DNA of 64,000 nucleotides from positions 1 to 64,000 of the forward strand of contig JAFPVJ010000028.1 in the NCBI GenBank assembly GCA_017400135.1, given 5' to 3'. Both the position numbers and the translations under genes were made by a program. The stretch comes from Bacteroidales bacterium (lineage in GTDB: Bacteria; Bacteroidota; Bacteroidia; Bacteroidales; UBA932). Below are positions 35,334-44,675 of the stretch, piece by piece; the first letter of the stretch is position 1, and every line of letters begins with the position of its first letter. The notes under the pieces are model-generated. The model saw only the letters and a list, made by a program, of their open reading frames with translations. It was not told where the DNA came from and searched no databases.

Positions 35334-35401
35334 ACGATTAAATTTTGAAAATTCGACCGATTGTGATTTTCTTTGCAAAATGAATTTAAAAATGTGAAGA
35401 T

Positions 35402-37711
35402 ATGGAGGGGAATTTAATCATCGTCGAGTCTCCCGAAAAAGCCAAAACCATCGGGAACTTCCTGGACAAGAAACAATACACGGTCAAAGCCAGCATCGGC
35501 CATATACGCGACCTTCAGGAGAACAACCTGAGCGTCGACCTCGCACACGATTTCACGCCGGAGTACGTCGTGCCTTCCAACAAGAAGAAAGTCGTGGCGG
35601 AACTCAAGAAGCTTTCCGAGAACGCGCAGACCGTCTGGCTCGCGTCCGATGAAGACCGCGAAGGAGAAGCCATATCCTGGCATCTGGCCGAGACCCTGAA
35701 ACTCGAGCCCGCCAAGACCCGGCGCATCGCGTTCCACGAGATCACCAAGACGGCGGTGCTCGACGCCATCGAGCATCCGCGCCAGATCGACATGAACCTG
35801 GTCAACGCCCAGCAGGCCCGGCGCGTGCTCGACCGCCTGGTCGGATTCGAACTCTCCCCCGTCCTCTGGCGCAAGATCCGGCCGCAGCTTTCCGCCGGCC
35901 GCGTCCAGTCCGTCGCACTCCGCCTGATCGTAGACCGGGAAAAGGAGATCATGGACTTCAAGAGCAAGCCCTTCTACCGCGTGGAGGCCATCTTCCACCC
36001 GCAGGGGATGCCCGCCACGGTCAAGGTCAAGGCGACCCTGGACAGCCGTTTTGACACCCTCGAAGAGGCCGAGCAGTTCCTTCGTGACAGCATCGGCGCC
36101 GTCTATTCCATCGCCAGCATCGAAGCCAAGGAGAATGCACGCCATCCCGGCGCTCCCTTCACGACTTCCACTCTCCAGCAGGAAGCGGGGCGCGTCCTGC
36201 ACTTCCCCGTCAGCACGACGATGCGCGTGGCGCAGGCCCTGTACGAGCGTGGTCTGATCACCTATATGCGTACCGATTCCGTGACCCTGTCTTCCCTGGC
36301 GCTGGGCGCTTCCAAGAAGTTCATCATCGAGAATTTCGGCGCGGAATATTCCCATCCCCGGCAGTACAAGACCCGCACCCGCGGTGCGCAGGAAGCCCAC
36401 GAAGCCATCCGCCCCACCTTCATTGAGAATACCACCATCAACGGCACCGCGCAGGAGCAGAAACTCTACAACCTGATCTGGAAGCGGACCATCGCCTCCC
36501 AGATGACGGAGGCCAAGACCCTGAGCACCTCCATCAAAGTGCGTTCCGACCGCCGGAGCGAGATCTACGGCATCCTGGCCACCCAGATCCTGTTCGACGG
36601 CTTCCTCAAGGTCTACATGGACCAGGAGGATGAGAATGGAGAGGGCGTGATCCTGCCCGAGATGAAGGTCGGGGACATCCTGGAAGCCAAGGGCGTCACC
36701 GCAGAATGCAAGTTCACCGCACCTCCCGCCCGTTATTCCGAAGGCACCCTGATCAAGAAACTGGAAGAGCTGGAGATCGGCCGTCCTTCGACCTACAATC
36801 CTACCATCGCCACTCTGACATCCAGCCGCGGCTATGTCGTCAAGGGCGACAAGGAAGGTGTGAAATACCCCGTGACCAACCTCGTCCTGAAGGGGGACGT
36901 CATCACCCGGGAATCTCGGACCGAAACGGTCGGCGCCGAAAAGAGCAAGCTGCTTCCGCAGGAAATCGGCATGATCGTATCCGACTACCTGGTCAAGAAT
37001 TTCCCTTCGATCATGAGTTATGACTTCACGGCCGGCGTGGAAGAAGAGTTCGACCGGATTGCCCGGGGCGAGCTCCAGTGGAGCGGAGTCATCCGTGACT
37101 TCTACAAGCCCTTCCATTCGACGGTCGATGAAGCGCTCAAGGAGCGCCAGTTCAACCGCATACAGCGGGTGCTCGGCGTCGCTCCGGACGGAGAAGAACT
37201 GGTCGCCAAGTTCGGCCAGTTCGGCGCCTACGTCCAGAAAGGTCCCGTCGAGAAGCGCCAGTTCGCCAGCCTCGACCGCGGCCAGTTGATCGAGAACATC
37301 ACCCTGGAAGAAGCCCTGAAGCTCTTCGAACTGCCCCGCAAGGCCGGCAGTCTCGACGGCACGGACATCATCATCCACAAAGGAAAGTTCGGACCCTATC
37401 TCAAGTACGGCGACAGGAACATTTCCCTGCCCCGCGGCAAGGATCCGATGAAGATTACCGAGGAAGAGTGTGTGACCCTGATCGCCGCCGAACTCGCCAA
37501 GACCCCCGTCAACGCGGTCATCCGGGAATTCCCCACCAGCGGCATTTCCATCCTGAACGGCCGCTACGGAGCCTATCTCAAGCGCGACGGACAGAACTAC
37601 AAGCTCCCGAAGGGGAAGGATGCATCCACCCTGACCGAAGAAGAGTGTCTGGCCATCGTAAACAGTTCGGACCCGACGGCCCGGTCCAAGAGACGGTATC
37701 CCAAGAAATAA
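35402..37711 (+). CDS. topA: DNA topoisomerase I (type IA)
   Basis: TopA relaxes negative supercoils. The 769-residue protein starts with the Toprim domain (NLIIVESPEKAKTIGNFL, with the DEDREGEAISWHLAE acidic motif at about 80-95). The active-site Tyr is in GLITYMRTDSVTLSS (about 290). The C-terminal part has repeated small domains (FGKFGPYLKYGDRN, GRYGAYLKRDGQNYKLPKGKD) instead of cysteine zinc ribbons, the usual Bacteroidota layout. It ends 17 bases before the Lrp-family regulator and may be co-transcribed with it. Confidence 0.96.
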   Translation: MEGNLIIVESPEKAKTIGNFLDKKQYTVKASIGHIRDLQENNLSVDLAHDFTPEYVVPSNKKKVVAELKKLSENAQTVWLASDEDREGEAISWHLAETLKLEPAKTRRIAFHEITKTAVLDAIEHPRQIDMNLVNAQQARRVLDRLVGFELSPVLWRKIRPQLSAGRVQSVALRLIVDREKEIMDFKSKPFYRVEAIFHPQGMPATVKVKATLDSRFDTLEEAEQFLRDSIGAVYSIASIEAKENARHPGAPFTTSTLQQEAGRVLHFPVSTTMRVAQALYERGLITYMRTDSVTLSSLALGASKKFIIENFGAEYSHPRQYKTRTRGAQEAHEAIRPTFIENTTINGTAQEQKLYNLIWKRTIASQMTEAKTLSTSIKVRSDRRSEIYGILATQILFDGFLKVYMDQEDENGEGVILPEMKVGDILEAKGVTAECKFTAPPARYSEGTLIKKLEELEIGRPSTYNPTIATLTSSRGYVVKGDKEGVKYPVTNLVLKGDVITRESRTETVGAEKSKLLPQEIGMIVSDYLVKNFPSIMSYDFTAGVEEEFDRIARGELQWSGVIRDFYKPFHSTVDEALKERQFNRIQRVLGVAPDGEELVAKFGQFGAYVQKGPVEKRQFASLDRGQLIENITLEEALKLFELPRKAGSLDGTDIIIHKGKFGPYLKYGDRNISLPRGKDPMKITEEECVTLIAAELAKTPVNAVIREFPTSGISILNGRYGAYLKRDGQNYKLPKGKDASTLTEEECLAIVNSSDPTARSKRRYPKK

Positions 37712-37728
37712 AACCTTAAACCTGTTAT

Positions 37729-38130
37729 ATGACCTCTTACCACATTGACAAGACGGACCAGAAGATCCTTTCGTTCCTGGTAAACAACGCCCGCATGCCC
37801 TACCTGGAGATCGCCCGCGAGTGCGGCGTCTCCGGCGCAGCCATCCACCAGCGCGTGAAGAAGATGGAAGCCAGCGGCGTCATCACCGGATCGCGTCTCC
37901 TGGTCAAGCCCTCCACCCTAGGTTTGAACGTGTGCGCCTTCATCAGCGTCACCCTGTCCGAGAACAGCAAGTACCCGGAAGTCGTGGCATCGCTCAAGAA
38001 GATCCCGGAGATCGTCGAATGCCATTTCGTGACCGGAAAAGCGGCCCTGCTCGTGAAGCTGTACTGCTTCGACAACGACCATCTGATGGAGATCCTGCTC
38101 AACACGATCCAGAACATCCCGTTCATCTAG
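37729..38130 (+). CDS. Lrp/AsnC-family regulator, truncated by an amber codon
   Basis: This 133-residue open frame has an N-terminal winged helix-turn-helix (about 1-60; DKTDQKILSFLVNNARMPY, then SGAAIHQRVKKMEASGVI). The ligand/oligomerisation domain (about 65-133; VCAFISVTLSE, IVECHFVTGKAALLVKLYC) is cut short. A TAG at 38128-38130 interrupts the conserved region NTIQNIPFI-stop-ATDTMIALDEAFERQ. Coding similarity continues in the same frame for 32 codons. Family members sense amino acids and control metabolic genes as octamers. Loss of the last beta-strand and helix would probably harm assembly. It follows topA by 17 bases. Confidence 0.8.
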   Translation: MTSYHIDKTDQKILSFLVNNARMPYLEIARECGVSGAAIHQRVKKMEASGVITGSRLLVKPSTLGLNVCAFISVTLSENSKYPEVVASLKKIPEIVECHFVTGKAALLVKLYCFDNDHLMEILLNTIQNIPFI

Positions 38131-38229
38131 GCGACCGACACGATGATCGCCCTCGACGAGGCTTTCGAGCGCCAGATCTGGGTCAAGGATTATTCCAACC
38201 GGAGCATCGCCGTCAACGAGACACTCTGA
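38131..38229 (+). pseudogene. In-frame remainder of the Lrp/AsnC gene after the amber codon
   Basis: The frame stays open after TAG for 32 codons to TGA 38227-38229 and reads TDTMIALDEAFERQIWVKD, the expected C-terminal end of Bacteroidota Lrp proteins. Only the single stop separates the two parts, so this is a point mutation, a sequence error or readthrough. The last 17 bases overlap the 3' end of the opposite ispD gene. Confidence 0.65.
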
Positions 38230-38917
38230 GGATGGCTTCCGCAAGCCGGAGATCATCCGGCGTAGTGATTTTGAGATTGTACCTCTCTCCTTCGATGTAG
38301 GAGAGGGGTATTCCTTTTCTGAGGGCGACCGACGCATCGTCGGTGAAGAACGTATCGTAGGCCTGGGCGTATGCCTCCTTCAGGTCTTCGGAACGGAACA
38401 TCTGGGGCGTCTGGGCCCCGAAGATCGAGGCGCGGTCCGCCTCGGCCCCTTCCGCCGTGTGCAGTTCGCCGTCGGCGCCCCGCTCCAGCACTTTCAGGGA
38501 ATCCACCATCGGGACGACGGGAATCAGGGCGCGCACCTTGCCCATCTGCGCCGCCATGCGGCGGATCATATCGACGGATACCAGCGGGCGCACGCCATCC
38601 TGGATGGCCACCACCACGCCGTCCGGAATCCTTGCCAGGGCGTTGCGCACGGAATGGAAACGGGTGATGCCGCCCTCGACCAGGAGCTGGGTGCAGTGGG
38701 AGAAATGCTCGGCGCAGTACTCCTTCCAATACGGGATGGAATCCTTGGGCAGCACGGTCACGATCCGGGCGTCCGGACAGGCCCGGGAGAAGCTTTCGAT
38801 CGTTCTGCGAAGGATGGGAATCCCGCCGAGCGGAAGGAACTGTTTCGGCAGTTCGCTCCCCATCCGGGTACCGCTGCCGGCCGCCATGATGACCGCGTAA
38901 ATTTTTTTCTCCACCAT
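38213..38917 (-). CDS. ispD: 2-C-methyl-D-erythritol 4-phosphate cytidylyltransferase
   Basis: IspD attaches CMP to MEP in the non-mevalonate isoprenoid pathway, supplying undecaprenyl carriers for the wall. The 234-residue cytoplasmic enzyme shows the CTP-binding motif MAAGSGTRMGSELPKQFLPLGG (about 11-30, given as its key part GSGTRMG), VVAIQDGVRPLVS, and TDDASVALRKGI. The length is standard. It is monocistronic on the minus strand between Lrp and mreB. Confidence 0.95.
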   Translation of the reverse strand: MVEKKIYAVIMAAGSGTRMGSELPKQFLPLGGIPILRRTIESFSRACPDARIVTVLPKDSIPYWKEYCAEHFSHCTQLLVEGGITRFHSVRNALARIPDGVVVAIQDGVRPLVSVDMIRRMAAQMGKVRALIPVVPMVDSLKVLERGADGELHTAEGAEADRASIFGAQTPQMFRSEDLKEAYAQAYDTFFTDDASVALRKGIPLSYIEGERYNLKITTPDDLRLAEAILRVSR

Positions 38918-38932
38918 GCAAATTATTTACTG

Positions 38933-38940
38933 CAAAATTA
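38933..38940 (-). promoter_or_regulatory. Promoter -7 element for ispD
   Basis: The minus strand reads TAATTTTG, matching TAnnTTTG, 16 to 23 bases upstream of the ispD ATG. The divergent mreB side has only an imperfect match (TATTTTTA at about 38954). Confidence 0.5.
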
Positions 38941-38996
38941 AGTTTTTATTCGTATTTTTACAATCTGCAAATCAGACGTAATTTTTACAGCGAAAT

Positions 38997-40019
38997 ATGG
39001 CATTTTCATTCCTAAACCAAGAACTCGCCATCGACCTCGGAACCGCCAATACCGTCATCTTCCAGCACGATGTGATCGCCCTGGACGAGCCGAGCATCGT
39101 GGCGATCGACAATAATACCGGCAAATGCATCGCCCTCGGCCAGAAGGCCAAGCTGATGCACGAACGTGTCAATCCGGGCATCAAGACCATCCGCCCCCTG
39201 CGCGACGGCGTCATCGCCGACTTCAATGCGGCCGAGATGATGATCCGCGGCTTCATCAAGAGTGTCAACAAGAAGCACAAATACCTCTTCACCCCCAACC
39301 TCAAGGTGGTCGTCGGCATTCCTTCCGGCAGTACGGAAGTCGAGATCCGCGCCGTTCGTGACTCGTCTGAGCACGCGGGTGCGCGAGAAGTCTACCTCAT
39401 CTATGAGCCGATGGCGGCCGCCCTCGGTATCGGCCTCGAAGTGGAGGCGCCGAAGGGCAACATGGTCGTCGACATCGGCGGCGGCACCACGGAGATCGCC
39501 GTGATTTCCCTCGGCGGCATCGTGATCCAGGACAGCATCCGCACTGCGGGCGACGTCTTCACGACCGACATCCAGTATTACCTCAAGCAGCAGCACAACA
39601 TCCGGGTCGGTGAAATCACTGCCGAAAAGGTCAAGATCGCCGTCGGCGCCGTCATCCAGAACCTGGACGAGGAGCCGGAGCCCTTCGTCGTGCGCGGTCC
39701 GAACCTGATGACCGCCCACCCCGTGGATGCGACCATCACCTATCAGGAGATCGCCCACTGCCTGGACAAGTCCATCGCCAAGATCGAGTCCTCCATCCTC
39801 CACGTGCTGGAGCAGACGCCGCCCGAGCTCTACTCCGACATCGTCGAGAACGGTATCTTCCTGTCCGGCGGCGGATCCCTGCTCAGGGGCATCGCCCAGC
39901 GTTTCACCGAGAAGGTCAACATCCCCTTCCACGTGGCCGAAGACCCGCTGCGCGCCGTCGCTCGGGGCACCTGCATCGCCCTCAAGAACACCGACCACTA
40001 CTCGTTCCTGATGAGATAA
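38997..40019 (+). CDS. mreB: Rod-shape actin homologue MreB
   Basis: This 340-residue cytoplasmic protein forms membrane-bound filaments that organise lateral wall synthesis. The actin-fold ATP-binding blocks are clear: LAIDLGTANTVIF near the start, VVVGIPSGSTEVEIRAV, VVDIGGGTTEIAVISLGGIV and the end block GIFLSGGGSLLRGIAQRF. The first gene of the rod operon, its stop overlaps the mreC ATG by one base (TAATG). Confidence 0.97.
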   Translation: MAFSFLNQELAIDLGTANTVIFQHDVIALDEPSIVAIDNNTGKCIALGQKAKLMHERVNPGIKTIRPLRDGVIADFNAAEMMIRGFIKSVNKKHKYLFTPNLKVVVGIPSGSTEVEIRAVRDSSEHAGAREVYLIYEPMAAALGIGLEVEAPKGNMVVDIGGGTTEIAVISLGGIVIQDSIRTAGDVFTTDIQYYLKQQHNIRVGEITAEKVKIAVGAVIQNLDEEPEPFVVRGPNLMTAHPVDATITYQEIAHCLDKSIAKIESSILHVLEQTPPELYSDIVENGIFLSGGGSLLRGIAQRFTEKVNIPFHVAEDPLRAVARGTCIALKNTDHYSFLMR

Positions 40020-40858
40020 TGCCCAGGGATCGGAAAATAGGACCCCTCATTCTCAACGCAGCAATCTTCATCATCCTGGAGATTGCTGCGCTGAATATGC
40101 TCCGCAACAACAGCGAGCTCCAGAACCTCTGGCTCTCGCGCATGTCGCACACCTTCATGGCGAAAGTCTGGGGCGGCAGCGACAACCTCCGCCATTACGT
40201 CTCCCTCAACAAGGAGAACGAACGCCTGGCCCAGGAAAACGCCGTCCTCAACCAGCAGCTCAAGGAATACCGAGACCGGGAGGACCAGGCCTACAGCGAT
40301 TCGCTGACCGCGGAATTCCAGGCCTACGGCGACTTCGTCTACGCCCCGGCCACGATCGTGAAGATCAGCCGCAACAAGCAGCACAACTACTTCATCATCA
40401 ACAAGGGCTCCGAAGACGGGGTGCGGCCGCAGTCCGGCATCATCACCAACCGCGGCGTCATCGGCATCATCGACGCCGTGGACAAGCATTATTCCTACGG
40501 ACTGTCCTTCATGAACAGCGACATCAGCGTGAGCTCCCGCATCGGGAAGGAAGGCGCGGTCGGCCCCCTGTCGTGGGACGGCGTCTCGGTGGACAAGGCC
40601 GTGCTCAAGGAAATCCCCCTGCAGTTCAAGTACAATCCCGGGGACACGGTCTGGACCAGCGGCTACTCGGCCATCTTCCCACCGGACATCCCGCTCGGCG
40701 TCACGGGCGGTTCGCGCGTCGTCAACGGCGCCGTCAACGAGATTGAAGTCCATCTCTTCGAGAACTTCACCGCCCTGCGTTTCGTGACCGTCGCCGAGAA
40801 CATCGGCCGGGACGAGATCATCAATCTTGAAAAACTCGAAAGCCCGGAAGAGAAATGA
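40019..40858 (+). CDS. mreC: Rod-shape-determining protein MreC
   Basis: This 279-residue protein has a short cytoplasmic start, one membrane helix (about 9-27) and a coiled coil (about 55-90; NKENERLAQENAVLNQQLKEY). The two-domain beta part is recognisable by NYFIINKGSEDGVRPQSGII, GIIDAVDKHYS and GDTVWTSGYSAIFPPDIPLG. It links MreB, PBP2 and RodA on the periplasmic side. Its 3' end overlaps mreD by four bases (ATGA). Confidence 0.95.
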   Translation: MPRDRKIGPLILNAAIFIILEIAALNMLRNNSELQNLWLSRMSHTFMAKVWGGSDNLRHYVSLNKENERLAQENAVLNQQLKEYRDREDQAYSDSLTAEFQAYGDFVYAPATIVKISRNKQHNYFIINKGSEDGVRPQSGIITNRGVIGIIDAVDKHYSYGLSFMNSDISVSSRIGKEGAVGPLSWDGVSVDKAVLKEIPLQFKYNPGDTVWTSGYSAIFPPDIPLGVTGGSRVVNGAVNEIEVHLFENFTALRFVTVAENIGRDEIINLEKLESPEEK

Positions 40859-41370
40859 GACGCAACCACTACTTCCTGACGTATTTCCTGCTGCTGATCC
40901 TGCAAATCCTGATCAGCAACTACCTCAACCTGTCCCCCTACGTCACGCTCTCCGTCCTTCCGGTGATGATCCTGATGCTCCCGATCCGCTTCGGGACCAT
41001 TTTCGCGATGATCCTGGCCTTCGTCTCCGGTCTGGCGGTCGACTGGCTGTCAGAAGGTGTCATCGGCCTCAACGCGCTGGCACTCGTGCCCGTCGCGCTC
41101 GCCCGCAAGGGCATCATCTACCTGGTCTTCGGCAGCGAGTTTTTCGCGCGCAAGGAGGACATTTCGCTCCGCAAGCACGGCTTTGGCAAGATGTCCGTCG
41201 CCATCGTGATGTCGCAGACCCTCTTCCTGCTGTTCTACATCTGGGCCGACGGTGCGGCGACCCGCTCTTTCTCCTTCAACGCGCTCCGCTTCGGCGTCTC
41301 CCTCGTCGCGGGCTGGCTGCTGGCCATCCTCCTGTCCAGGGCCCTGGCCACCAATGACCACGACCTATGA
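40855..41370 (+). CDS. mreD: Rod-shape-determining protein MreD
   Basis: This 171-residue, strongly hydrophobic protein has about five to six membrane helices (for example FLLLILQILISNYLNL, IRFGTIFAMILAFVSGL, FGVSLVAGWLLAILL). Sequence similarity in this family is low, but its place between mreC and mrdA and its size are diagnostic. It is linked to both neighbours by four-base ATGA overlaps. Confidence 0.9.
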   Translation: MRRNHYFLTYFLLLILQILISNYLNLSPYVTLSVLPVMILMLPIRFGTIFAMILAFVSGLAVDWLSEGVIGLNALALVPVALARKGIIYLVFGSEFFARKEDISLRKHGFGKMSVAIVMSQTLFLLFYIWADGAATRSFSFNALRFGVSLVAGWLLAILLSRALATNDHDL

Positions 41371-43208
41371 ACAACCGCACGACCAAGCTTCTCATCGGAC
41401 TCGGTGTGGCAGCCGGCGTGCTGATCATCAAGTTGTTCGTCATCCAGATCCTCAACGACAAGTACAAGCGGGATGCGTCCAACAACTCGATGGTCTATGA
41501 CGTGATCTACCCCACCCGCGGCATCATCTACGACCGCAACGGCAAGATCATCGTCGGCAACACCGTTTCCTACGACATCCTGGTCACCCCGCGCGAAGTG
41601 CAGCCCTTCGACACGGTCCAGCTGGCTTCCTCCCTGGGCGTGAGCCCCGACCTGATCCGGGAGAAGATGGCCGAGTATCGCAAGAACCGCAGCCGCATCG
41701 GCTACCAGACCGTCGTGATGCTCAAGAAGATTCCGCCGGAGACTTACATGCAGTTCGCCGAACTGCAATACAAGTTCCCCGGCTTCCGGGGCCAGATGCG
41801 TTCCATCCGCAGCTATCCCTTCAACGCGGGCGGCAACCTGCTGGGCTATGTATCCGAGGTGGACGCCGACTTCATCAAGAAGCATCCGGGCGAATACCGC
41901 AGCGGAGACTATGCCGGCAAGACGGGCATCGAGGCGGCCCGGGAGAACGACCTGAAGGGCGAAAAGGGCTACCACATCTACCTTCGTGACTCGCACAACC
42001 AGATCCAGAACGCCTATATGAACGGCGAAATGGACAAGGAAGCCGTCCCCGGCAAGGATATCGTCACGACCATCGACGCGGAACTCCAGCAGTACGGGCA
42101 GGAACTGATGCAGAACAAGGTCGGCTCCGTCGTCGCGATCGAGCCCGCCACGGGCGAAATCCTGGCGATGGTTTCCAGTCCGGGTATCGACGTGGATGTG
42201 CTGGCAGACATCAGCCAGCATTACTCGGAGATCGTGAAGAACCCCTACAAGCCGATGTTCAACCGCACCGTGCAGGCCTCCTATCCCCCGGGCTCCGTCT
42301 TCAAGCTGGTCAACGGCCTGATCGGTCTCCAGGAAGGGGTGCTGAAGCCCTCCGACCGCTATCCCTGCAGCCACGGCTTCCCCTACGGCAACGGGCGGCG
42401 GCTCGGCTGCCACGGCCACGCTTCCCCGCTGGCGCTGCTGGACGCCATCGCGACCTCCTGCAACGGCTACTTCTGCTACGTGTTCCGCAACATCCTGGAC
42501 AACAAGAAATACGACTCCATCCAGGACGCCTTCGACGTCTGGCGGGACTATGTCTCCAGTTTCGGCTTCGGGCACAAGCTGGGCAGCGACTTCCCGGCCG
42601 AACTTGGCGGCAACATCCCGACGTCCAACTACTACAACAAGGTCTACGGCAAGAAGGGCTGGAAGTTCACGACCATCATTTCCCTGTCCATCGGCCAGGG
42701 TGAGATCGGCGTGACGCCGCTGCACCTGGCCAACTTGTGCGCGACCGTCGCCAACCGCGGCTTCTACTACATCCCCCACATCGTCAAGGACTCCCCCGGC
42801 ATCGAGATCGATCCCAAATACAAGGAGCGGGTCTATCCCAAGGTGGATTCCAGCTACTTCAAGCTGGCCGTACAGGGTATGTACATGGCGGTGAACGGGG
42901 GCGGCTCGGCCGGCGGTACCGCCTTCGCGGCGGCCATCCCTGGCAAGGACGTGTGCGGCAAGACCGGCACCGCCCAAAATCCCCGCGGCGCCGACAATTC
43001 CGTGTTCATCTGCTTCGCGCCCAAGGACGATCCGAAGATCGCCGTGGCGGCCTACATCGAGAATGCAGGTTTCGGTGCGACTTGGGCCTGCCCGATCGCA
43101 TCCCTGCTCGTGGAGAGATACCTGACCGGAGAGATTCGGCCGGAACGCAAGTATGTCGAGGACCGGGTCCTCCAGGGCAACCTGATGTCAAGAGTCAAAA
43201 AAGATTAG
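41367..43208 (+). CDS. mrdA: Penicillin-binding protein 2 (elongation transpeptidase)
   Basis: This 613-residue class B PBP has a membrane helix (about 7-27) and an N-terminal pedestal domain (about 45-220, starting YPTRGIIYDRNG). The transpeptidase domain has SVFK in YPPGSVFKLVNG (about 312), SCN in ATSCNGYFC (about 370) and KTG in CGKTGTAQNP (about 535). It cross-links new lateral wall together with RodA, whose gene follows after six bases. Confidence 0.96.
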   Translation: MNNRTTKLLIGLGVAAGVLIIKLFVIQILNDKYKRDASNNSMVYDVIYPTRGIIYDRNGKIIVGNTVSYDILVTPREVQPFDTVQLASSLGVSPDLIREKMAEYRKNRSRIGYQTVVMLKKIPPETYMQFAELQYKFPGFRGQMRSIRSYPFNAGGNLLGYVSEVDADFIKKHPGEYRSGDYAGKTGIEAARENDLKGEKGYHIYLRDSHNQIQNAYMNGEMDKEAVPGKDIVTTIDAELQQYGQELMQNKVGSVVAIEPATGEILAMVSSPGIDVDVLADISQHYSEIVKNPYKPMFNRTVQASYPPGSVFKLVNGLIGLQEGVLKPSDRYPCSHGFPYGNGRRLGCHGHASPLALLDAIATSCNGYFCYVFRNILDNKKYDSIQDAFDVWRDYVSSFGFGHKLGSDFPAELGGNIPTSNYYNKVYGKKGWKFTTIISLSIGQGEIGVTPLHLANLCATVANRGFYYIPHIVKDSPGIEIDPKYKERVYPKVDSSYFKLAVQGMYMAVNGGGSAGGTAFAAAIPGKDVCGKTGTAQNPRGADNSVFICFAPKDDPKIAVAAYIENAGFGATWACPIASLLVERYLTGEIRPERKYVEDRVLQGNLMSRVKKD

Positions 43209-43214
43209 CCGGCC

Positions 43215-44669
43215 ATGGTCAATTCCTCCAAAAGAAGCCTCAGGCAAACCGTAGACTGGAAGCTGGTGATCTGCTACCTGCTGCTGGTCCTGATCGGCTG
43301 GCTCAACATCTACGCCTCCTCGCATGCCAGTGAGACGGCAGGCATCCTGGACTTCGCGACCCGCAGCGGCAAGCAGTTCGTCTGGATCCTGAGCGGCCTG
43401 GGACTGGGAACCCTGATTCTGTTTTTGTTCAATCCACGCCTGTGGGAGGTCATTTCCGTGCCGACCTACGTGCTCATCCTCTTCCTCCTGGTGGCCGTGA
43501 TCTTCCTGGGAAGCGAAGTTAAGGGTTCGCGGTCCTGGTTCCAATTCGGACCGGTCAGTTTCCAGCCGGCGGAGGTGTCCAAGATCACCACTTCCCTGCT
43601 GCTGGCGGCCGTGATGAGCCGCCAGGGCTTCAAGCTGTCCAATTTCAAGCATCTGCTGCTGGTCGCGGCCATCATCGCCATCCCGATGCTGACCATCGTG
43701 GCAGAGAGCGAGACCGGCTCGGCGCTGGTCTATGTCGGTTTCATTTTCGTTCTGTACCGGGAGGGATTTTCCGGCTGGTTCATCGCCTGTATCGGACTGA
43801 TCATCCTCCTGTTTATCCTGACCCTGACCGTCTCGCCCTACGCGGCGGCGCTGCTGCTGACCGCCTCCGTTTCTTTCTGCTACTGCACGGAAAACAAACT
43901 GCTGCGGCGCTGGCTGATCCGGGAAGCGCCCCTGTTCCTCCTGTTGATCTTCCTGCCCAAGATCTGGCAGTGGGCGGGCGGCGAGGAACCGGCCGGCTTC
44001 TTCGCCAAGGTCAAGCCAATGTACGTGCTGGTCGGCATGACGCTGCTGGCAATGCCCCCGCTGATGCTGAAGGCCTACCGGGAGCGGAAGTTCTCGCGCT
44101 GGGCGGCCATCATCGCCTTCCTCGGGGGCCTGGTCATGATCTATTCCACGGAATTCATCTTCAACGACGTCCTGCAGGACCACCAGCGCAAGCGCATCGA
44201 GGTGCTGCTGGGCATGAAGGAAGACCCGGCGGGCGTGGGTTACAACGTCAACCAGTCGATGATCGCCATCGGTTCGGGCGGTCTCTTCGGCAAGGGGTTC
44301 CTGCAGGGGACACAGACGACCTACGGCTTCGTGCCGGAGCAGAGCACGGACTTCATCTTCTGCACCGTGGGCGAGGAATGGGGCTTCGTCGGCTGCCTGG
44401 TGGTGATCCTGCTGTACACTTTCCTGATCGCACGCATCATCCTGGACGCCGAGCGATGTCGCGAGGGCTTCTCGCGCATCTACGGCTACTGCGTCGCCAG
44501 CATCATCTTCATGCACCTCTTCATCAACATCGGCATGACCATCGGCCTGATGCCTGTCATCGGCATCCCTTTGCCGCTGCTCAGCTACGGCGGCTCCTCC
44601 CTCTGGTCCTTTACCATCCTAATCTTCATCTTCCTCGCGCTCTACAAGGAAGAGAACAAATATTTCTAG
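43215..44669 (+). CDS. rodA: SEDS peptidoglycan glycosyltransferase RodA
   Basis: This 484-residue polytopic protein has about ten membrane helices. Family signatures are visible: WFQFGPVSFQPAEVSKI (about 110), AESETGSALVYVGFIF with the catalytic-region Asp replaced in this alignment by Glu-Thr-Gly, and the C-terminal GLMPVIGIPLPLLSYGGSSL block. The loop around 250-300 is longer than in E. coli RodA, as in other Bacteroidota. It is the last gene of the rod operon. Confidence 0.93.
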   Translation: MVNSSKRSLRQTVDWKLVICYLLLVLIGWLNIYASSHASETAGILDFATRSGKQFVWILSGLGLGTLILFLFNPRLWEVISVPTYVLILFLLVAVIFLGSEVKGSRSWFQFGPVSFQPAEVSKITTSLLLAAVMSRQGFKLSNFKHLLLVAAIIAIPMLTIVAESETGSALVYVGFIFVLYREGFSGWFIACIGLIILLFILTLTVSPYAAALLLTASVSFCYCTENKLLRRWLIREAPLFLLLIFLPKIWQWAGGEEPAGFFAKVKPMYVLVGMTLLAMPPLMLKAYRERKFSRWAAIIAFLGGLVMIYSTEFIFNDVLQDHQRKRIEVLLGMKEDPAGVGYNVNQSMIAIGSGGLFGKGFLQGTQTTYGFVPEQSTDFIFCTVGEEWGFVGCLVVILLYTFLIARIILDAERCREGFSRIYGYCVASIIFMHLFINIGMTIGLMPVIGIPLPLLSYGGSSLWSFTILIFIFLALYKEENKYF

Positions 44670-44675
44670 GAAACT

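Noticed and set aside
32896..35334. Long plus-strand open frame of 812 codons opposite PBP1A
   Set aside because: PBP1A on the minus strand shows all family motifs. The opposite frame is low-complexity, rich in His/Val/Gly/Arg, and is a by-product of GC-rich codon use.
38128..38130. General recoding of UAG as a sense codon
   Set aside because: TAG ends other genes here properly (for example at 20930-20932 and 27092-27094), so only a local event is supported.
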